DNA of 64,000 nucleotides from Pseudonocardia sp. ICBG1293 (GCF_020131355.1 NZ_JAHLEL010000007.1:226817-290816); one strand, 5' to 3'; counted from the stretch's first letter, positions 45,553-54,947 are shown. Made by a program: numbers and translations. Notes: generated by a model from the sequence alone, not told the origin.

Positions 45553-47265
45553 TCAGTCGAGGTCGGCCAGCGCGGCCGGGGGCTCGCGGCACGGGTCGTC
45601 GCCGGCGGGCAGATCGGAGGCGTTCCCACCGATCCCGAGTCCCTCGGTCGCCGCGAGCCCGCCCATCTGGGTGTACCAGCGCGGCGCGCGCTCGCGGGCG
45701 TGCCAGTAGCCCTTCGCGCTGATCCAGCCGCGCTCGCCGGGGTCGGCGACGCCGTTGCCGTTGGTGTCGCCGAGGAACCGCATGCCGCCGCCGGGAGCCC
45801 GCTCGACGTGCAACGGGGACGGCAGCAACCCGATGAGCTGGGCGGACTCGTCCACGCTCAGCGACCGGCTGGACTTGCCGAAGTAGTACCAGGACGCGGC
45901 ACAGACGCCGTAGACACGCGGCGCGAACTGCGCGACGTTGACGTAGATCTCCAGGATCCGGCGCTTGGACATCACCAGCTCCATCGTCTCGGCCGGCGGG
46001 ATCTCCAGCGCCTTGCGCACCGGTTCCAGCGGCGGGTACCGCCCGGCCCACAGGAACAGGTTCTTCGACGTCTGCTGGGTGATGGTCGACCCGGACGGGT
46101 CGTCGGCGCCGTCCATGTAGGCCTGCACGCGCGCCCACTGCATCCCGTAGTCGACGGCGAGCGTCCGCTCCGGGAACTGCTGGTCCTCCTGCCCCATGAC
46201 GACGATCAGGAAGTTGCGCGAGACGTGCTCGGCGTCGGTCCACTGCGCGACCGTCGGTCCGAAGTTCCACAGCCGGAACATCGTGTACGGCGGGTTGACC
46301 AGGGTGAACAGCAGCACCAGGACCAGCGGGACGGCCTGGGCCACCAGCGCCCACCGCAGCAGCCTGCGCAGCCGGGCCCGGGTCGAGGGCGGCGGGGTGC
46401 CCGGCGGCCGCTGCGGCCGGAGCCGGCGCACCCGTTCCCGCAGGGCCGCGATCTGCGGCCCGATCGCGCGGCCCGGAGCCCGCCCGGACTCCGGGCGGGG
46501 CACCGCGCCCGCACCGCGGCGCGGGGGCGGGCCGGTCCGTCGGGCACCGCGTCGTGTGGGCAGGGGGCGCTGGGCGGGGTGGAGCGCCTCCGGAGCGGAC
46601 GCCTCCTCCCGCTGCCGGTCGGCGTGCACGCGGTCGCCGGGCGGGGGTGGGACCGGTTGCGGGGCGGCCGGGGGGAACGGCGAGGCACGGCGGGGCGGGG
46701 CGTCCCGCGGTGTCGGCGGCGCGGGCGGCGCGGACCGTCCGGCGGGCGACGCCGCCGGGCCGGCCGGCGACGCCGCTCCCCGGCCGCCGACGTGCGGTGG
46801 TCCCGCCCGTCCCGGGCCGCGCCCGTCCGACGGCGCGGGCCGGGCACCGCCCGGTCCCACGGGGCGCGCAGCACCCGACCCTGCGGGGCGCGCCGCACCC
46901 GGTCCTCCGGAACGCGCCGCACCCGGTCCCCCGGGACGCGCGGCCCCCGGACCCGCCGGACGGTCCGCTCCCGGGCCCCGGACACGATCCGCACCCGGTC
47001 CCGCGGAACGCGCCGCGCCCGCTCCGCCGGGGCGGTCCGCCTCCGGGCCGGCGGGGGGTGCGGCACCGGCGGGCGCGCGCCGTCCGGTCCCGCCGGCCGG
47101 GGCGGACCGGGCTGCGGCCCCGCCGGACGCGGCGCGGCGGGCCGGTCCGCGGACGGCGGGGAGGCAGGGGGCGCGGCAGCGCGCCCGGGCGGCGGGTTGC
47201 GGCGCGGGCGTCGGGGCGGGCCGGCGTCGTTCAGTGCAGCCTCCCCCTCGCCCCGGTCCGGCCAC
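45553..47265 (-). CDS. GT51 peptidoglycan transglycosylase with long repeat-rich N terminus
   Basis: This 570-residue protein makes glycan strands from lipid II. Residues 1-300 are a cytoplasmic Pro/Ala/Gly/Arg-rich tail containing seven tandem octapeptides of the GPGAxR type at about 87-142. One membrane helix lies at 305-323. The GT51 domain follows with catalytic E360 in MGQEDQQF, SGSTITQQTSKNLFLW at 391-406 and the KRRILEIYVNVAQF helix. There is no transpeptidase domain. Near the C terminus an EF-hand-like loop DTNGNGVADPGE (500-511) is inserted. GTG at 47265 is the longest start; the true start may lie anywhere in the low-complexity region. Confidence 0.88.
   Translation of the reverse strand: MAGPGRGGGCTERRRPAPTPAPQPAARARCRAPCLPAVRGPARRAASGGAAARSAPAGGTGRRAPAGAAPPAGPEADRPGGAGAARSAGPGADRVRGPGADRPAGPGAARPGGPGAARSGGPGAARPAGSGAARPVGPGGARPAPSDGRGPGRAGPPHVGGRGAASPAGPAASPAGRSAPPAPPTPRDAPPRRASPFPPAAPQPVPPPPGDRVHADRQREEASAPEALHPAQRPLPTRRGARRTGPPPRRGAGAVPRPESGRAPGRAIGPQIAALRERVRRLRPQRPPGTPPPSTRARLRRLLRWALVAQAVPLVLVLLFTLVNPPYTMFRLWNFGPTVAQWTDAEHVSRNFLIVVMGQEDQQFPERTLAVDYGMQWARVQAYMDGADDPSGSTITQQTSKNLFLWAGRYPPLEPVRKALEIPPAETMELVMSKRRILEIYVNVAQFAPRVYGVCAASWYYFGKSSRSLSVDESAQLIGLLPSPLHVERAPGGGMRFLGDTNGNGVADPGERGWISAKGYWHARERAPRWYTQMGGLAATEGLGIGGNASDLPAGDDPCREPPAALADLD
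46840..47007 (-). repeat. 24-bp tandem repeat inside the transglycosylase gene
   Basis: Seven in-frame copies of an octapeptide of the pattern xxGPGAxR (for example PAGPGAAR, PGGPGAAR, SGGPGAAR) correspond to a degenerate 24-base tandem repeat. Copy number may vary between strains. Confidence 0.75.
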
Positions 47266-47328
47266 CCGGACGGGCGACCCGGCCCCGACGATACCGACGG
47301 GGTGGGGAGGACCGTGGCCGGTCCGGGG

Positions 47329-48171
47329 TCAGCGCGGCGGGCCGCAGGCCGGGTCGACGGCCTCGAGCACCTCGACCCGGTCCCCGACCGCGATCTCCGC
47401 GCCCGGGTCGTCCGGGATGAGGTTGACGCCGAACCACACCTTGCCCCCGAACCTCCGGTGCCGGGCCAGGGTCGCCATCGGCTCGCGCCCCTTCGCCGCC
47501 GTGTCCGGGTCGACGGTGGTCAGCACGCAGCGGGCGCAGCCCTTGGCCACCCGGAACCCCACGGCGCCGATCCGGATGCGGCGCCAGCCGTCCTCGGCCC
47601 AGGCGGGTGCCCCGTCGACGACGAGGTTCGGCCGGAACCGGCCCATCGGCAGCGGTGCCTCCGCGGCGTTCGGGCCGTCGGCGACCAGCGCGTCCAGGGC
47701 GTCCAGCGATGCGCCGGAGGCGAGCAGCAGCGGGTAGCCGTCGGCGAAGGAGACCCGGTCGTCGGCGCGGGAGAAGTCCGGGTCGGGACGGCGCCTGCCC
47801 GGGTCGTCGAGATGGATCAGCCGCACCGGGGCGCCGAGCAGCTCGGAGAACCAGGCGTCGGCCTCCGGGCCGGCCGGGACGCCCGCGGTGTCCCAGCGGT
47901 GCACCCGCGCCGGCACCGGGGCGCCGATCGGCACCGGCACCGTCAGCGGCGGGAGGCCGGGCCCGGTCAGGCGCAGGCCGTCGGCCGCGGGGGTGGGGTC
48001 GACGAGCACGAGGCGCGGGTGGGTACGCGCGGTGACCGTCGCGCCGTCGTCGCGGACCAGCATCCAGCGCCGGTCCCCGGCGAGACCGGCCCGTTCGACG
48101 ACGGCGCGGGCGACAGCGGTTCCCCGGCAGGATTTCACCGGATACCGGTGCAGCCCGGTCAGGGTCACCAT
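47329..48171 (-). CDS. MOSC-domain protein (mARC-like)
   Basis: This 280-residue protein has the N-terminal MOSC beta-barrel (LTGLHRYPVKSCRG, with AGLAGDRRWMLV) and the C-terminal MOSC domain. The cysteine in VAKGCARCVLTTVDP is the expected molybdenum ligand. Such proteins reduce N-hydroxylated compounds or transfer sulphur. ATG at 48171 overlaps the LacI-type gene by 7 bases. No molybdenum cofactor genes are in the window. Confidence 0.92.
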   Translation of the reverse strand: MVTLTGLHRYPVKSCRGTAVARAVVERAGLAGDRRWMLVRDDGATVTARTHPRLVLVDPTPAADGLRLTGPGLPPLTVPVPIGAPVPARVHRWDTAGVPAGPEADAWFSELLGAPVRLIHLDDPGRRRPDPDFSRADDRVSFADGYPLLLASGASLDALDALVADGPNAAEAPLPMGRFRPNLVVDGAPAWAEDGWRRIRIGAVGFRVAKGCARCVLTTVDPDTAAKGREPMATLARHRRFGGKVWFGVNLIPDDPGAEIAVGDRVEVLEAVDPACGPPR

Positions 48172-49268
48172 CCGGAGAAGAACTCCCCGGACTGGCGCAG
48201 CTCGCGGGTGGTCGCTCCGACGATCAGCTCCGTGGGGAGCGTGACGTACTCGGGTACGTGCCGGTCGCCGCGCTCGAGCAGCAGCCGACCCGCTTCGAGA
48301 CCCTTCTCCCGGAACGGCTGGCGGACGGTGGTCAGCCCGGCGCGCTCGGCCTCGGGCACGCCGTCGAACCCGGCGACGGAGAGGTCCTCGGGCACCCGCA
48401 GCCCGCGGTCGCGGGCCTCGCGCAGCGCTCCGAGGGCGAGGATGTCGGAGGTGCACACCAGGGCGGTGATGCCGGGGTGGGACTCCAGCAGGGAGGCCAC
48501 GCCGTCCGCGCCGGCGTCCAGGGAGTGCTCGAAGCGCTCGATGACCGGGACCCCGGCCCAGTCGACGCCGGCCTCGGTGAACGCCGCCCGCAGCCCGGCG
48601 AGCCGCTCGCGCTGCACGGCGTAGGAGCTGCCCTCCTGACGCGCGATGTCGGCCGGGCCGTCGTGCCGGTGCGACGACAGGCGCATGCAGAGCACGCCGA
48701 CCCGGCGGTGACCGAGCTCGACGAGGTGGCGCCCGAGCGCGAGGGTCCCCGCGCGGTCGTCGACGCCGACCCGGTCGACGCCGGTGATCCCGGTGGGCTG
48801 GTCGCAGACGACCGTCGGCACCGGCCGCTGCAGGACGGCGCGGAAGTGCGGATCGTCCTCGCTGACCGAGTAGACGACGAACCCGTCGACCCCCGCCTGG
48901 AACACCGCGTCGACGTCGGAGTGCTCCGGGCTGACCGGGACCAGCAGCAGCCCGGTCCCCGCCTTCTCGCACGCGAGCGCGAGCCCCTCCAGGAACCCGG
49001 TGGCGCCCGGGTCGCGGAAGGCGTAGCTGAGCGCCTCGGTCAGCAGCAGGCCGACCGCCCCGGCACGGCGGGTGCGCAGCGATCGGGCGACCGGGTCCGG
49101 GCCCGGGTACCCGAGCCGGCGGGCCGCCTCGAGGACGCGCTCACGCAACGGCGCGGACAGCTGGTCGGGCCGGTTGTAGGCGTTCGAGACGGTCGTCCGC
49201 GAGACCCCGAGCTCGGCGGCCAGCGACGCCAGCGTCGCCGGACGCCGCGGATGCTGGGGGCCGGTCAT
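48165..49268 (-). CDS. LacI-family transcriptional regulator
   Basis: This 367-residue repressor starts with a LacI helix-turn-helix (TLASLAAELGVSRTTVSNAYN at about 11-31, hinge ARRLGYPGPDPVARSLRTRR). The periplasmic-binding-protein-like sensor follows (AGAVGLLLTEALSYAF through GFDGVPEAE). The ATG at 49268 is preceded by no strong ribosome site. It is translationally coupled to the MOSC gene downstream. It is divergent from znuA but is an unlikely regulator of it, since a Zur box is present there; a sugar or nucleoside ligand is more usual. Confidence 0.9.
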   Translation of the reverse strand: MTGPQHPRRPATLASLAAELGVSRTTVSNAYNRPDQLSAPLRERVLEAARRLGYPGPDPVARSLRTRRAGAVGLLLTEALSYAFRDPGATGFLEGLALACEKAGTGLLLVPVSPEHSDVDAVFQAGVDGFVVYSVSEDDPHFRAVLQRPVPTVVCDQPTGITGVDRVGVDDRAGTLALGRHLVELGHRRVGVLCMRLSSHRHDGPADIARQEGSSYAVQRERLAGLRAAFTEAGVDWAGVPVIERFEHSLDAGADGVASLLESHPGITALVCTSDILALGALREARDRGLRVPEDLSVAGFDGVPEAERAGLTTVRQPFREKGLEAGRLLLERGDRHVPEYVTLPTELIVGATTRELRQSGEFFSGW

Positions 49269-49379
49269 TCCCCGAACGGTAGCGGCGCGGTCACGCAGGT
49301 GAAAGCCCGCCCCGACCGGCCGCGACGACGTCACACGCCGTGCCGCGGTCGCGCCCCGCGTGCAGCGGTAGAGTGAATC

Positions 49380-49394
49380 TGAGAATGATTTCCA
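49380..49394 (+). promoter_or_regulatory. Zur box upstream of znuA
   Basis: TGAGAATGATTTCCA is a 7-1-7 dyad close to the actinobacterial Zur consensus (TGaaAATGATTTTCA), with five of seven pairs matching. It lies about 40 bases before the znuA start in an AT-richer patch (49378-49402) that stands out from the local base composition. It predicts zinc-dependent repression of znuACB. Confidence 0.75.
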
Positions 49395-49431
49395 ATAAAA
49401 CTATGCTGATGTGTTGATGGGAGTTCCGTCC

Positions 49432-50445
49432 GTGTCCCGATCCCCGCTCCGCCCGGCCGCGCTCGTGGCCGGGCTGGCCACACTCGCCCTGGGCCTGACC
49501 GCCTGCGGCTCCGGCCAGGTCGACGCCCCCACCAGTGCCGACACCCCCCAGGTGGCGATCGTCGCCTCCACCGACGCCTGGGGCGCGGTCGCCCGCGCGG
49601 TCGGCGGCAACTACGCCCGGGTCCAGTCGGTCATCAGCTCCCCCGACGTCGACCCGCACGGCTACGAGCCCACCCCGCAGAACGCGGCCACCGTCGGCGA
49701 GGCGCAGCTGGTGCTCATGAACGGCGGCGGCTACGACGCCTTCATGACCGACCTCGTCGCCGCGTCCGGCAACCAGGCCCCGCTCGTCGACGCCGTCGAG
49801 GTCTCCGGCATCGAGGGCGCCCAGGAGGCCGCCGCGGACGACCACGGCCACGACCACGCCGCCGAGGGCGCCACCGAGCCCGCCGCCGGTGCCGACCACG
49901 AACACGAGCACGGCTCGTTCAACGAGCACGTCTGGTACGACCCGGCCGCCGTCGGCCGGGTCGCCGACCAGCTCGCCGACCAGCTCGGCCGGATCGACCC
50001 GGGTGCCGCGGACTACTTCCGCACCAACGCCGAGACGCTCCGCGGTGGCGTCGCCCAGCTCACGTCGAAGGCCACCGAGATCGGCCGCGCGCACCCGGGA
50101 GCCCGGGTCGCGGTGACCGAGCCGGTGCCCGCCTACCTGCTGGAGGCCGCCGGGATCGCGAACGCGACCCCGCAGGAGTTCTCCTCCGCGGTCGAGGAGG
50201 GCACCGACCCGCCTGCCGCCGTCGTCGCGCAGACGCTGGGGCTGTTCACCGCGCAGCCGCCGGTCGACGCGCTGGTCCTCAACAGCCAGACGACCTCGCC
50301 GACCACCGACCAGGTCCGCGACGCCGCCCAGAAGGCCGGCGTCCCGGTGGTGGAGATGTCGGAGACGCTGCCCGCGGGCACCACCGACTGGGTGCAGTGG
50401 ATGAACGCCAACCTGGACGAGCTGTCCGCGGCGCTGAACCGCTGA
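49432..50445 (+). CDS. znuA: Zinc ABC transporter substrate-binding lipoprotein
   Basis: This 337-residue family-9 solute-binding protein captures zinc outside the cell. It has a lipoprotein signal (MSRSPLRPAALVAGLATLAL then lipobox LTAC). Metal ligands include the histidine in DPHGYEPTP and in NEHVWYDP. Between them lies a His/Asp/Glu-rich loop (DDHGHDHAAE, DHEHEHGS) typical of zinc rather than manganese binders. GTG 49432 is preferred because GGGAG sits 8 bases upstream; GTG 49411 and ATG 49417 are in frame. It is followed by znuC after one base, under a Zur box. An inverted, frameshifted copy lies at the window end. Confidence 0.93.
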   Translation: MSRSPLRPAALVAGLATLALGLTACGSGQVDAPTSADTPQVAIVASTDAWGAVARAVGGNYARVQSVISSPDVDPHGYEPTPQNAATVGEAQLVLMNGGGYDAFMTDLVAASGNQAPLVDAVEVSGIEGAQEAAADDHGHDHAAEGATEPAAGADHEHEHGSFNEHVWYDPAAVGRVADQLADQLGRIDPGAADYFRTNAETLRGGVAQLTSKATEIGRAHPGARVAVTEPVPAYLLEAAGIANATPQEFSSAVEEGTDPPAAVVAQTLGLFTAQPPVDALVLNSQTTSPTTDQVRDAAQKAGVPVVEMSETLPAGTTDWVQWMNANLDELSAALNR

Positions 50446-50446
50446 C

Positions 50447-51283
50447 ATGGGGTCCTCGCAGCAGTCCGCGCTGTCGTTGCGCGGAGCGGGCCTCCGCTTC
50501 GGGGACCGGACCCTGTGGTCGGGCCTCGACCTGGACGTCGCACCCGGCGAGTTCGTCGCCGTGCTCGGTCCGAACGGGTCCGGCAAGACCACGCTGATGC
50601 GCGTCCTGCTCGGGCTGCTCGGGCTGTCCGAGGGGACCGTGACCGTCGGCGGGCACACCCCTCGGCGCGGCAGCCCGGAGATCGGCTACGTCCCGCAGCA
50701 GCAGCCGCTCGACCCGGACCTGCCGCTGCGCGGGCGCGACCTGGTCGGCCTCGGGCTCGACGGACACCGCTTCGGTCTCGGCCTGGGGCGGCGGCGCGAA
50801 CGGCGCGAGCGGGTCGACCGTGCGCTGGCCCAGGTCGGCGGCACCGGCTACGCCGACGCCCCGGTCGGGCGGCTGTCCGGCGGCGAGCAGCAGCGGCTGC
50901 GGGTCGCGCAGGCGCTCGTCGGCGACCCGGCCGTGCTGCTGTGCGACGAGCCGCTGCTCAGCCTGGACCTGTCCCACCAGCGGATCGTGACCCGGCTGAT
51001 CGACGAGCGTCGCCGCGCGGCGGACACCGCCGTGCTGTTCGTGACCCACGAGATCAACCCGGTGCTGCCGCTGGTGGACCGGGTCCTCTACCTCGTCGAC
51101 GGCCGGTTCTCCATCGGCACCACCGACGAGGTCATGACCTCCGCGACGCTCTCGCGGCTCTACCGCACCGACGTCGACGTCCTGCGGGTGCGCGACCGGC
51201 TGGTCGTCGTCGGGGCCGAGGACACCCCGGTCCCCCGGGACGGGCACGACGCGCACGGCGTCGCGGTCGGGGGTGGCGCGTGA
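50447..51283 (+). CDS. znuC: Zinc ABC transporter ATPase
   Basis: This 278-residue ABC ATPase powers zinc uptake. Walker A is LGPNGSGKTT near residue 43, the Q-loop YVPQQQPLD, signature LSGGEQQRLRVAQAL and Walker B VLLCDEP, with FVTHEIN as the switch. ATG one base after the znuA stop, and its own stop overlaps the znuB start (GTGA). It is intact here; the second copy at 62409-63244 has a frameshift near its end. Confidence 0.94.
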   Translation: MGSSQQSALSLRGAGLRFGDRTLWSGLDLDVAPGEFVAVLGPNGSGKTTLMRVLLGLLGLSEGTVTVGGHTPRRGSPEIGYVPQQQPLDPDLPLRGRDLVGLGLDGHRFGLGLGRRRERRERVDRALAQVGGTGYADAPVGRLSGGEQQRLRVAQALVGDPAVLLCDEPLLSLDLSHQRIVTRLIDERRRAADTAVLFVTHEINPVLPLVDRVLYLVDGRFSIGTTDEVMTSATLSRLYRTDVDVLRVRDRLVVVGAEDTPVPRDGHDAHGVAVGGGA

Positions 51284-52137
51284 CCGAGGTCCTGGCCCGG
51301 ATCCTCGACCTGTCCGGCACCGGCGCCCTGCTGGGCTACCCGTTCGTCCGCAACGCGCTGATCGCCTGCGCGGTGCTGGGGCTGGTCGCCGGGCTGCTCG
51401 CCCCGCTGGTCGTGAGCCGTGGGATGGCCTTCGCGGTGCACGGCACCGCCGAGCTGGCCTTCACCGGCGCCGCGGCCGGGCTGCTGCTCGGCGTCGCCGT
51501 CGGGGTGGGGGCGGTGGTGGGCGCCGTCGTCGCCGCGGTGATCTTCGGGGTGCTGGGGCTGCGGCAGCGCGAGCGGGACTCCGCGATCGGCGTGGTGATG
51601 GCGTTCGGGCTCGGCCTGGGTGTGCTGTTCCTCGCCCTCTACGACGGCCGGTCCTCCAACCGGTTCGGCCTGCTCACCGGCTCCATCGTCTCGGTCGACC
51701 AGCAGAACCTCTGGGTGCTGGGGATCGTCGCGGTCGTCGTCCTCGCCACGCTGGCCGTGCTGTACCGGCCGCTGCTGTTCGCCAGCACCGACCCCGACGT
51801 CGCGCTGGCGCGCGGTGTGCCCGTCCGCACGCTGACCCTGGTGTTCGGCGTGCTGATCGGCCTGGTGACGGCGCTGGCCGTGCCGATCGTCGGCGCGATC
51901 CTGGTGCTCTCGGTGCTGATCGTGCCCGGTGCCGCGGCGAACCGGGTCACCGCGAACCCGCTGCTCGCGACGGTCGTCGCGATCGTGATCGCGGAGGTCG
52001 CGCTGGTCGGCGGGACGATCCTGTCGCTGGCGCCGGGGCTGCCGATCTCGGCCTACGTGGCGACCATCGGCTTCGTCGCCTACCTGCTGTGCCGGCTGGT
52101 CGGACGGCTGCGCGGCCGGGGCGCCGTCCGGGCCTGA
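51280..52137 (+). CDS. znuB: Zinc ABC transporter permease
   Basis: This 285-residue family-3 metal permease has about eight hydrophobic segments, with typical patterns SRGMAFAVHGTAELAFTGAA and VGAILVLSVLIVPGAAANR. GTG start overlapping znuC. It completes the Zur-controlled znuACB operon, which ends at a very strong bidirectional hairpin 15 bases after the stop. Intact here; the inverted copy has a net two-base loss. Confidence 0.94.
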   Translation: MTEVLARILDLSGTGALLGYPFVRNALIACAVLGLVAGLLAPLVVSRGMAFAVHGTAELAFTGAAAGLLLGVAVGVGAVVGAVVAAVIFGVLGLRQRERDSAIGVVMAFGLGLGVLFLALYDGRSSNRFGLLTGSIVSVDQQNLWVLGIVAVVVLATLAVLYRPLLFASTDPDVALARGVPVRTLTLVFGVLIGLVTALAVPIVGAILVLSVLIVPGAAANRVTANPLLATVVAIVIAEVALVGGTILSLAPGLPISAYVATIGFVAYLLCRLVGRLRGRGAVRA

Positions 52138-52151
52138 CCTCCCCCGTCGTC

Positions 52152-52202
52152 GCACGAACGGGCCCCTCGTACGAAAGGTTCGTACGAGGGGCCCGTTCGT
52201 GC
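52152..52202. terminator. Bidirectional terminator, 24-bp perfect stem
   Basis: A 51-base palindrome with a perfect 24-bp stem (starting GCACGAACGGGCCCCTCGTA) and an AGG loop separates convergent znuB and rlmB, and can stop transcription from both sides. Its inverted twin is at 61492-61542. Confidence 0.88.
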
Positions 52203-52215
52203 AGGGAGGGGGCGC

Positions 52216-53193
52216 TCAGCGGTCGACGCGACGGCGACGGGCCACCTCGGCCAGCACCACACCGGTGGCGACCGAGGCGTTCAGCGACTCCACCCGGCCG
52301 GCCAGGGGGATCGACACGGTCACGTCGCAGGTCTCGCGGACCAGCCGGGACAGCCCCTTCCCCTCCGAGCCGGTGACGATCACCAGCGGCCCGGTGGCCA
52401 GGTCGAAGTCGTCGAGGGAGACGTCGCCGTCGGCGGCCAACCCCGCGACCATCAGCCCGGCGGAGGCGTACTCCTGCAGGGTGCGGGTCAGGTTCGTGGC
52501 ACGCGCGACCGGGACCCGGGCCGCGGTGCCCGCCGAGGTCCGCCAGGCCACCGCGGTCATGCCCGCGGCGCGCCGCTGCGGCACGACGACGCCGTGCCCG
52601 CCGAAGGCCCCCACCGACCGGACGACCGCACCCAGGTTGCGCGGGTCGGTCACCCCGTCCAGCGCGACGGCCAGCGCCGGGCGCCCGGAGTGCGACGCGG
52701 CCTCGAGCACCTCGTCGGGGTGGGCGTAGGCGTACGGCGGCACCTGCAGCGCGAGGCCCTGGTGCAGCGCCCCGCCGCTGATCCGGTCGAGGTCGTTGCG
52801 CGGCACCTCCAGGATGGAGATGCCCCGCTCCGCGGCCAGCGCGACGGCCTCGGTGACCCGGTCGTCCGCGGACATGCCGGTGGCCACCTGCAGCGCCGTG
52901 GCCGGGACGCCGGCCCGCAGGCACTCGACGACCGGGTTGCGACCGAGCACGGTCTCCGGGGTCTCCCCGTCACCGCGACGGCCCGCCACCGGGCGCCGGC
53001 GCTGCTGCTGCTGGTCCTGGGCGGCACGGCGCGCGGCCGCCCTCGCCTTCGGATGGCCGGGTCGCATCTCGCCGGGCGGGGTCGGACCCTTGCCCTTCAG
53101 CGCGCGCCGGGGCTGACCGCCGGAACCGACGACCATGCCCTTCTTGGTGCCTTCCTTGCGGATCGCACCGCGGCGCTTGGAATTGCCTGCCAT
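52216..53193 (-). CDS. rlmB: 23S rRNA 2'-O-methyltransferase RlmB (TrmH family), copy 1
   Basis: This 325-residue SPOUT methyltransferase modifies G2251-type positions of 23S rRNA. A basic N-terminal extension ([19 protein letters not shown], rich in K/R) is followed by the substrate-binding domain ([16 protein letters not shown]) and the SPOUT domain with [31 protein letters not shown] and [16 protein letters not shown]. The protein is identical to copy 2 at 60501-61478. It lies directly downstream of the cysS fragment, the normal cysS-rlmB order of actinobacteria. Confidence 0.92.
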   Translation of the reverse strand: MAGNSKRRGAIRKEGTKKGMVVGSGGQPRRALKGKGPTPPGEMRPGHPKARAAARRAAQDQQQQRRRPVAGRRGDGETPETVLGRNPVVECLRAGVPATALQVATGMSADDRVTEAVALAAERGISILEVPRNDLDRISGGALHQGLALQVPPYAYAHPDEVLEAASHSGRPALAVALDGVTDPRNLGAVVRSVGAFGGHGVVVPQRRAAGMTAVAWRTSAGTAARVPVARATNLTRTLQEYASAGLMVAGLAADGDVSLDDFDLATGPLVIVTGSEGKGLSRLVRETCDVTVSIPLAGRVESLNASVATGVVLAEVARRRRVDR

Positions 53194-53207
53194 GAGTTCT
53201 TCGAGTC

Positions 53208-53500
53208 CTAAGCGTCTTTGAGAGTCCAGGTGGAGCCGCCGGCGCCGTCCTCGACGGCGATCCCGGCGGCGAGCAGCTCGTCGCGGAGCCGGTCGGCGGT
53301 GGCGAAGTCACGTCCGGCGCGCGCGGCCTGGCGGCGCTCCAGCATGGACTCCACCAGGGTGCCCAGCGCCTGCCGGGCGGCGTCGCCCGACTCCTCCGCC
53401 ACGCCGCCGGCGGCGAGCGGGTCCAGGCCGAGCACCTCGGTCGTCGCGCGGACCGCGGACGCGGCGCGCAGCGCACCCGTCCCCGCCGTCGAGGGGGTGT
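53208..53500 (-). pseudogene. cysS: 3' fragment of cysS
   Basis: This holds only the last roughly 95 codons of cysteinyl-tRNA synthetase ([20 protein letters not shown] to STWTLKDA), identical to the end of the complete gene at 59095-60486. Upstream the frame breaks: relative to the other copy five bases are missing near 53476, and two single bases near 53495-53501. Then homology ends and a transporter gene begins. This fragment cannot make an enzyme. It marks the junction of the inverted duplication. Confidence 0.92.
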
Positions 53501-54916
53501 GCTCAACATCGGTCTGGTCCAGGACGTGGCCACCTGGGACACCGGGCAGGGCCACAACGGACACCGGTTGGTCGCGTTCCAGCCCGCCTACGACACCCTG
53601 ATCCGGCGGGAGCCGGACGGGACCTTCGTCCCGATGCTCGCCGTCGGATGGGGCTACACCGACGGCACGAACACGACGTTCTCGCTGCGGATCGGGAGGG
53701 CGTCACCTTCAGCGACGGGACCCCGGTCGACGCCGCGGCGGTGGCGGCCAACCTGGAGCACTTCCGGACGGCGAACGGCCCGCAGGCGGTCCAGCTGGCC
53801 GACGTCGCCGAGGTCCGCACGCGCGGCACCGACCGGGTCGAGATCGAGCTCGAGCGCCCGAACCCGGCGCTGGAGTTCTACCTGAGCCAGGCCGCCGGGA
53901 TGATGGCCAGCCCGGCCGCGCTGGGCGACCCCGCCCTGGACCGGGTCCCGGTCGGGGCGGGGCCCTACGTGATGGACGCCGCCGCCTCGGTGCCCGGCGA
54001 CCGGTACGTCTTCCGGGCCCGCCCGGACTACTGGGACCCGGCGCTGCAGAGATTCGACCAGGTCGTGCTGAAGGTCCTGACCGACCCGACCGCGCGGATC
54101 AACGCGCTGGTCTCCGGGCAGATCGACGCGACGCAGATCAGCCCGCGCAACATCGCCCAGGCGGAGAACGCAGGCCGCGAGATCGTGAGCTGGGACGCGA
54201 ACTGGGCGGGCCTGCTGCTGTTCGACCGGGACGGTGCGATCGCCCCGGAGCTGGCCGACGTGCGTGTCCGCCGGGCCATCAACCTCGCGTTCGACCGGGA
54301 GGTGACCATCGAGGGGGTGCTGAACGGCTACGGCACGCCGACCAGCCAGGTCTTCGGCGAGGCCAGCACGGCCTTCGACCCGGCGCTGGACGACCACTAC
54401 GGCTACGACCCCGTCCGCGCCCGTGCGCTGCTCGCCGAGGCCGGGTACCCCGACGGCTTCTCGATGACCATGCCGCTGTCGACCGGTCTCAACGAGTTCA
54501 TCCCGTTCATCGTGCAGCCCCTGGCCGACATCGGGATCACGGCCCGGATCGAGTCGGTGCCCGCGCAGTCGTCGCAGGCCGCGATCGGGAGCGGGCGCTA
54601 CCCGGCCAGCTTCTTCGCGATCTTCCAGGGGCCGACCTGGGTGGCGGTGGAGCAGCTGCTCGTCCCGCAGACCCTCTACAACCCGCTGCGTTCCCGGGAC
54701 CCGGCGCTGGACGCGATGCTCGACCGGGTGCGGGCGGGCGGCCCGGACGCCGACGACGTGGCGAGACAGATGGCCCGCCACGTCACCGAGCAGGCCTGGT
54801 TCGCCCCGTGGGCCCGGATCGGCACCACGAACGCCATCGACCCGGAGCGGATCGCGGTCGAGCCGCAGATCGGCCAGGTCATCCCCTCGATCTACAACTA
54901 CCGGCCGGTCGGCTGA
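53500..54916 (+). pseudogene. Oligopeptide-type ABC substrate-binding protein, 5'-truncated and frameshifted
   Basis: This family-5 (DppA/OppA) solute-binding protein gene lacks its signal peptide and first residues because it begins at the duplication junction. The first readable part is [20 protein letters not shown] then [26 protein letters not shown] frameshift lies near 53690-53700: one extra C would give [19 protein letters not shown]. The rest (to NYRPVG) is intact and includes HFRTANGPQAVQLADV and the usual YNPLRSRDPALD end. It precedes matching permease and ATPase genes. A full-length gene probably exists in the true genome. Confidence 0.85.
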
Positions 54917-54947
54917 CCCACGGCCGTCGCACACCAAGGAGGACGCG

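Larger units (their letters stand above)
49687..53503. repeat. Left arm of a 3.8-kb inverted duplication
   Basis: This segment (most of znuA, znuC, znuB, rlmB, cysS 3' end) recurs as reverse complement at about 60187-64000. In the middle, positions x and 113694-x match exactly. All differences seen are small indels. The arm may start further left, since its partner runs off the window at 64000. Confidence 0.9.
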
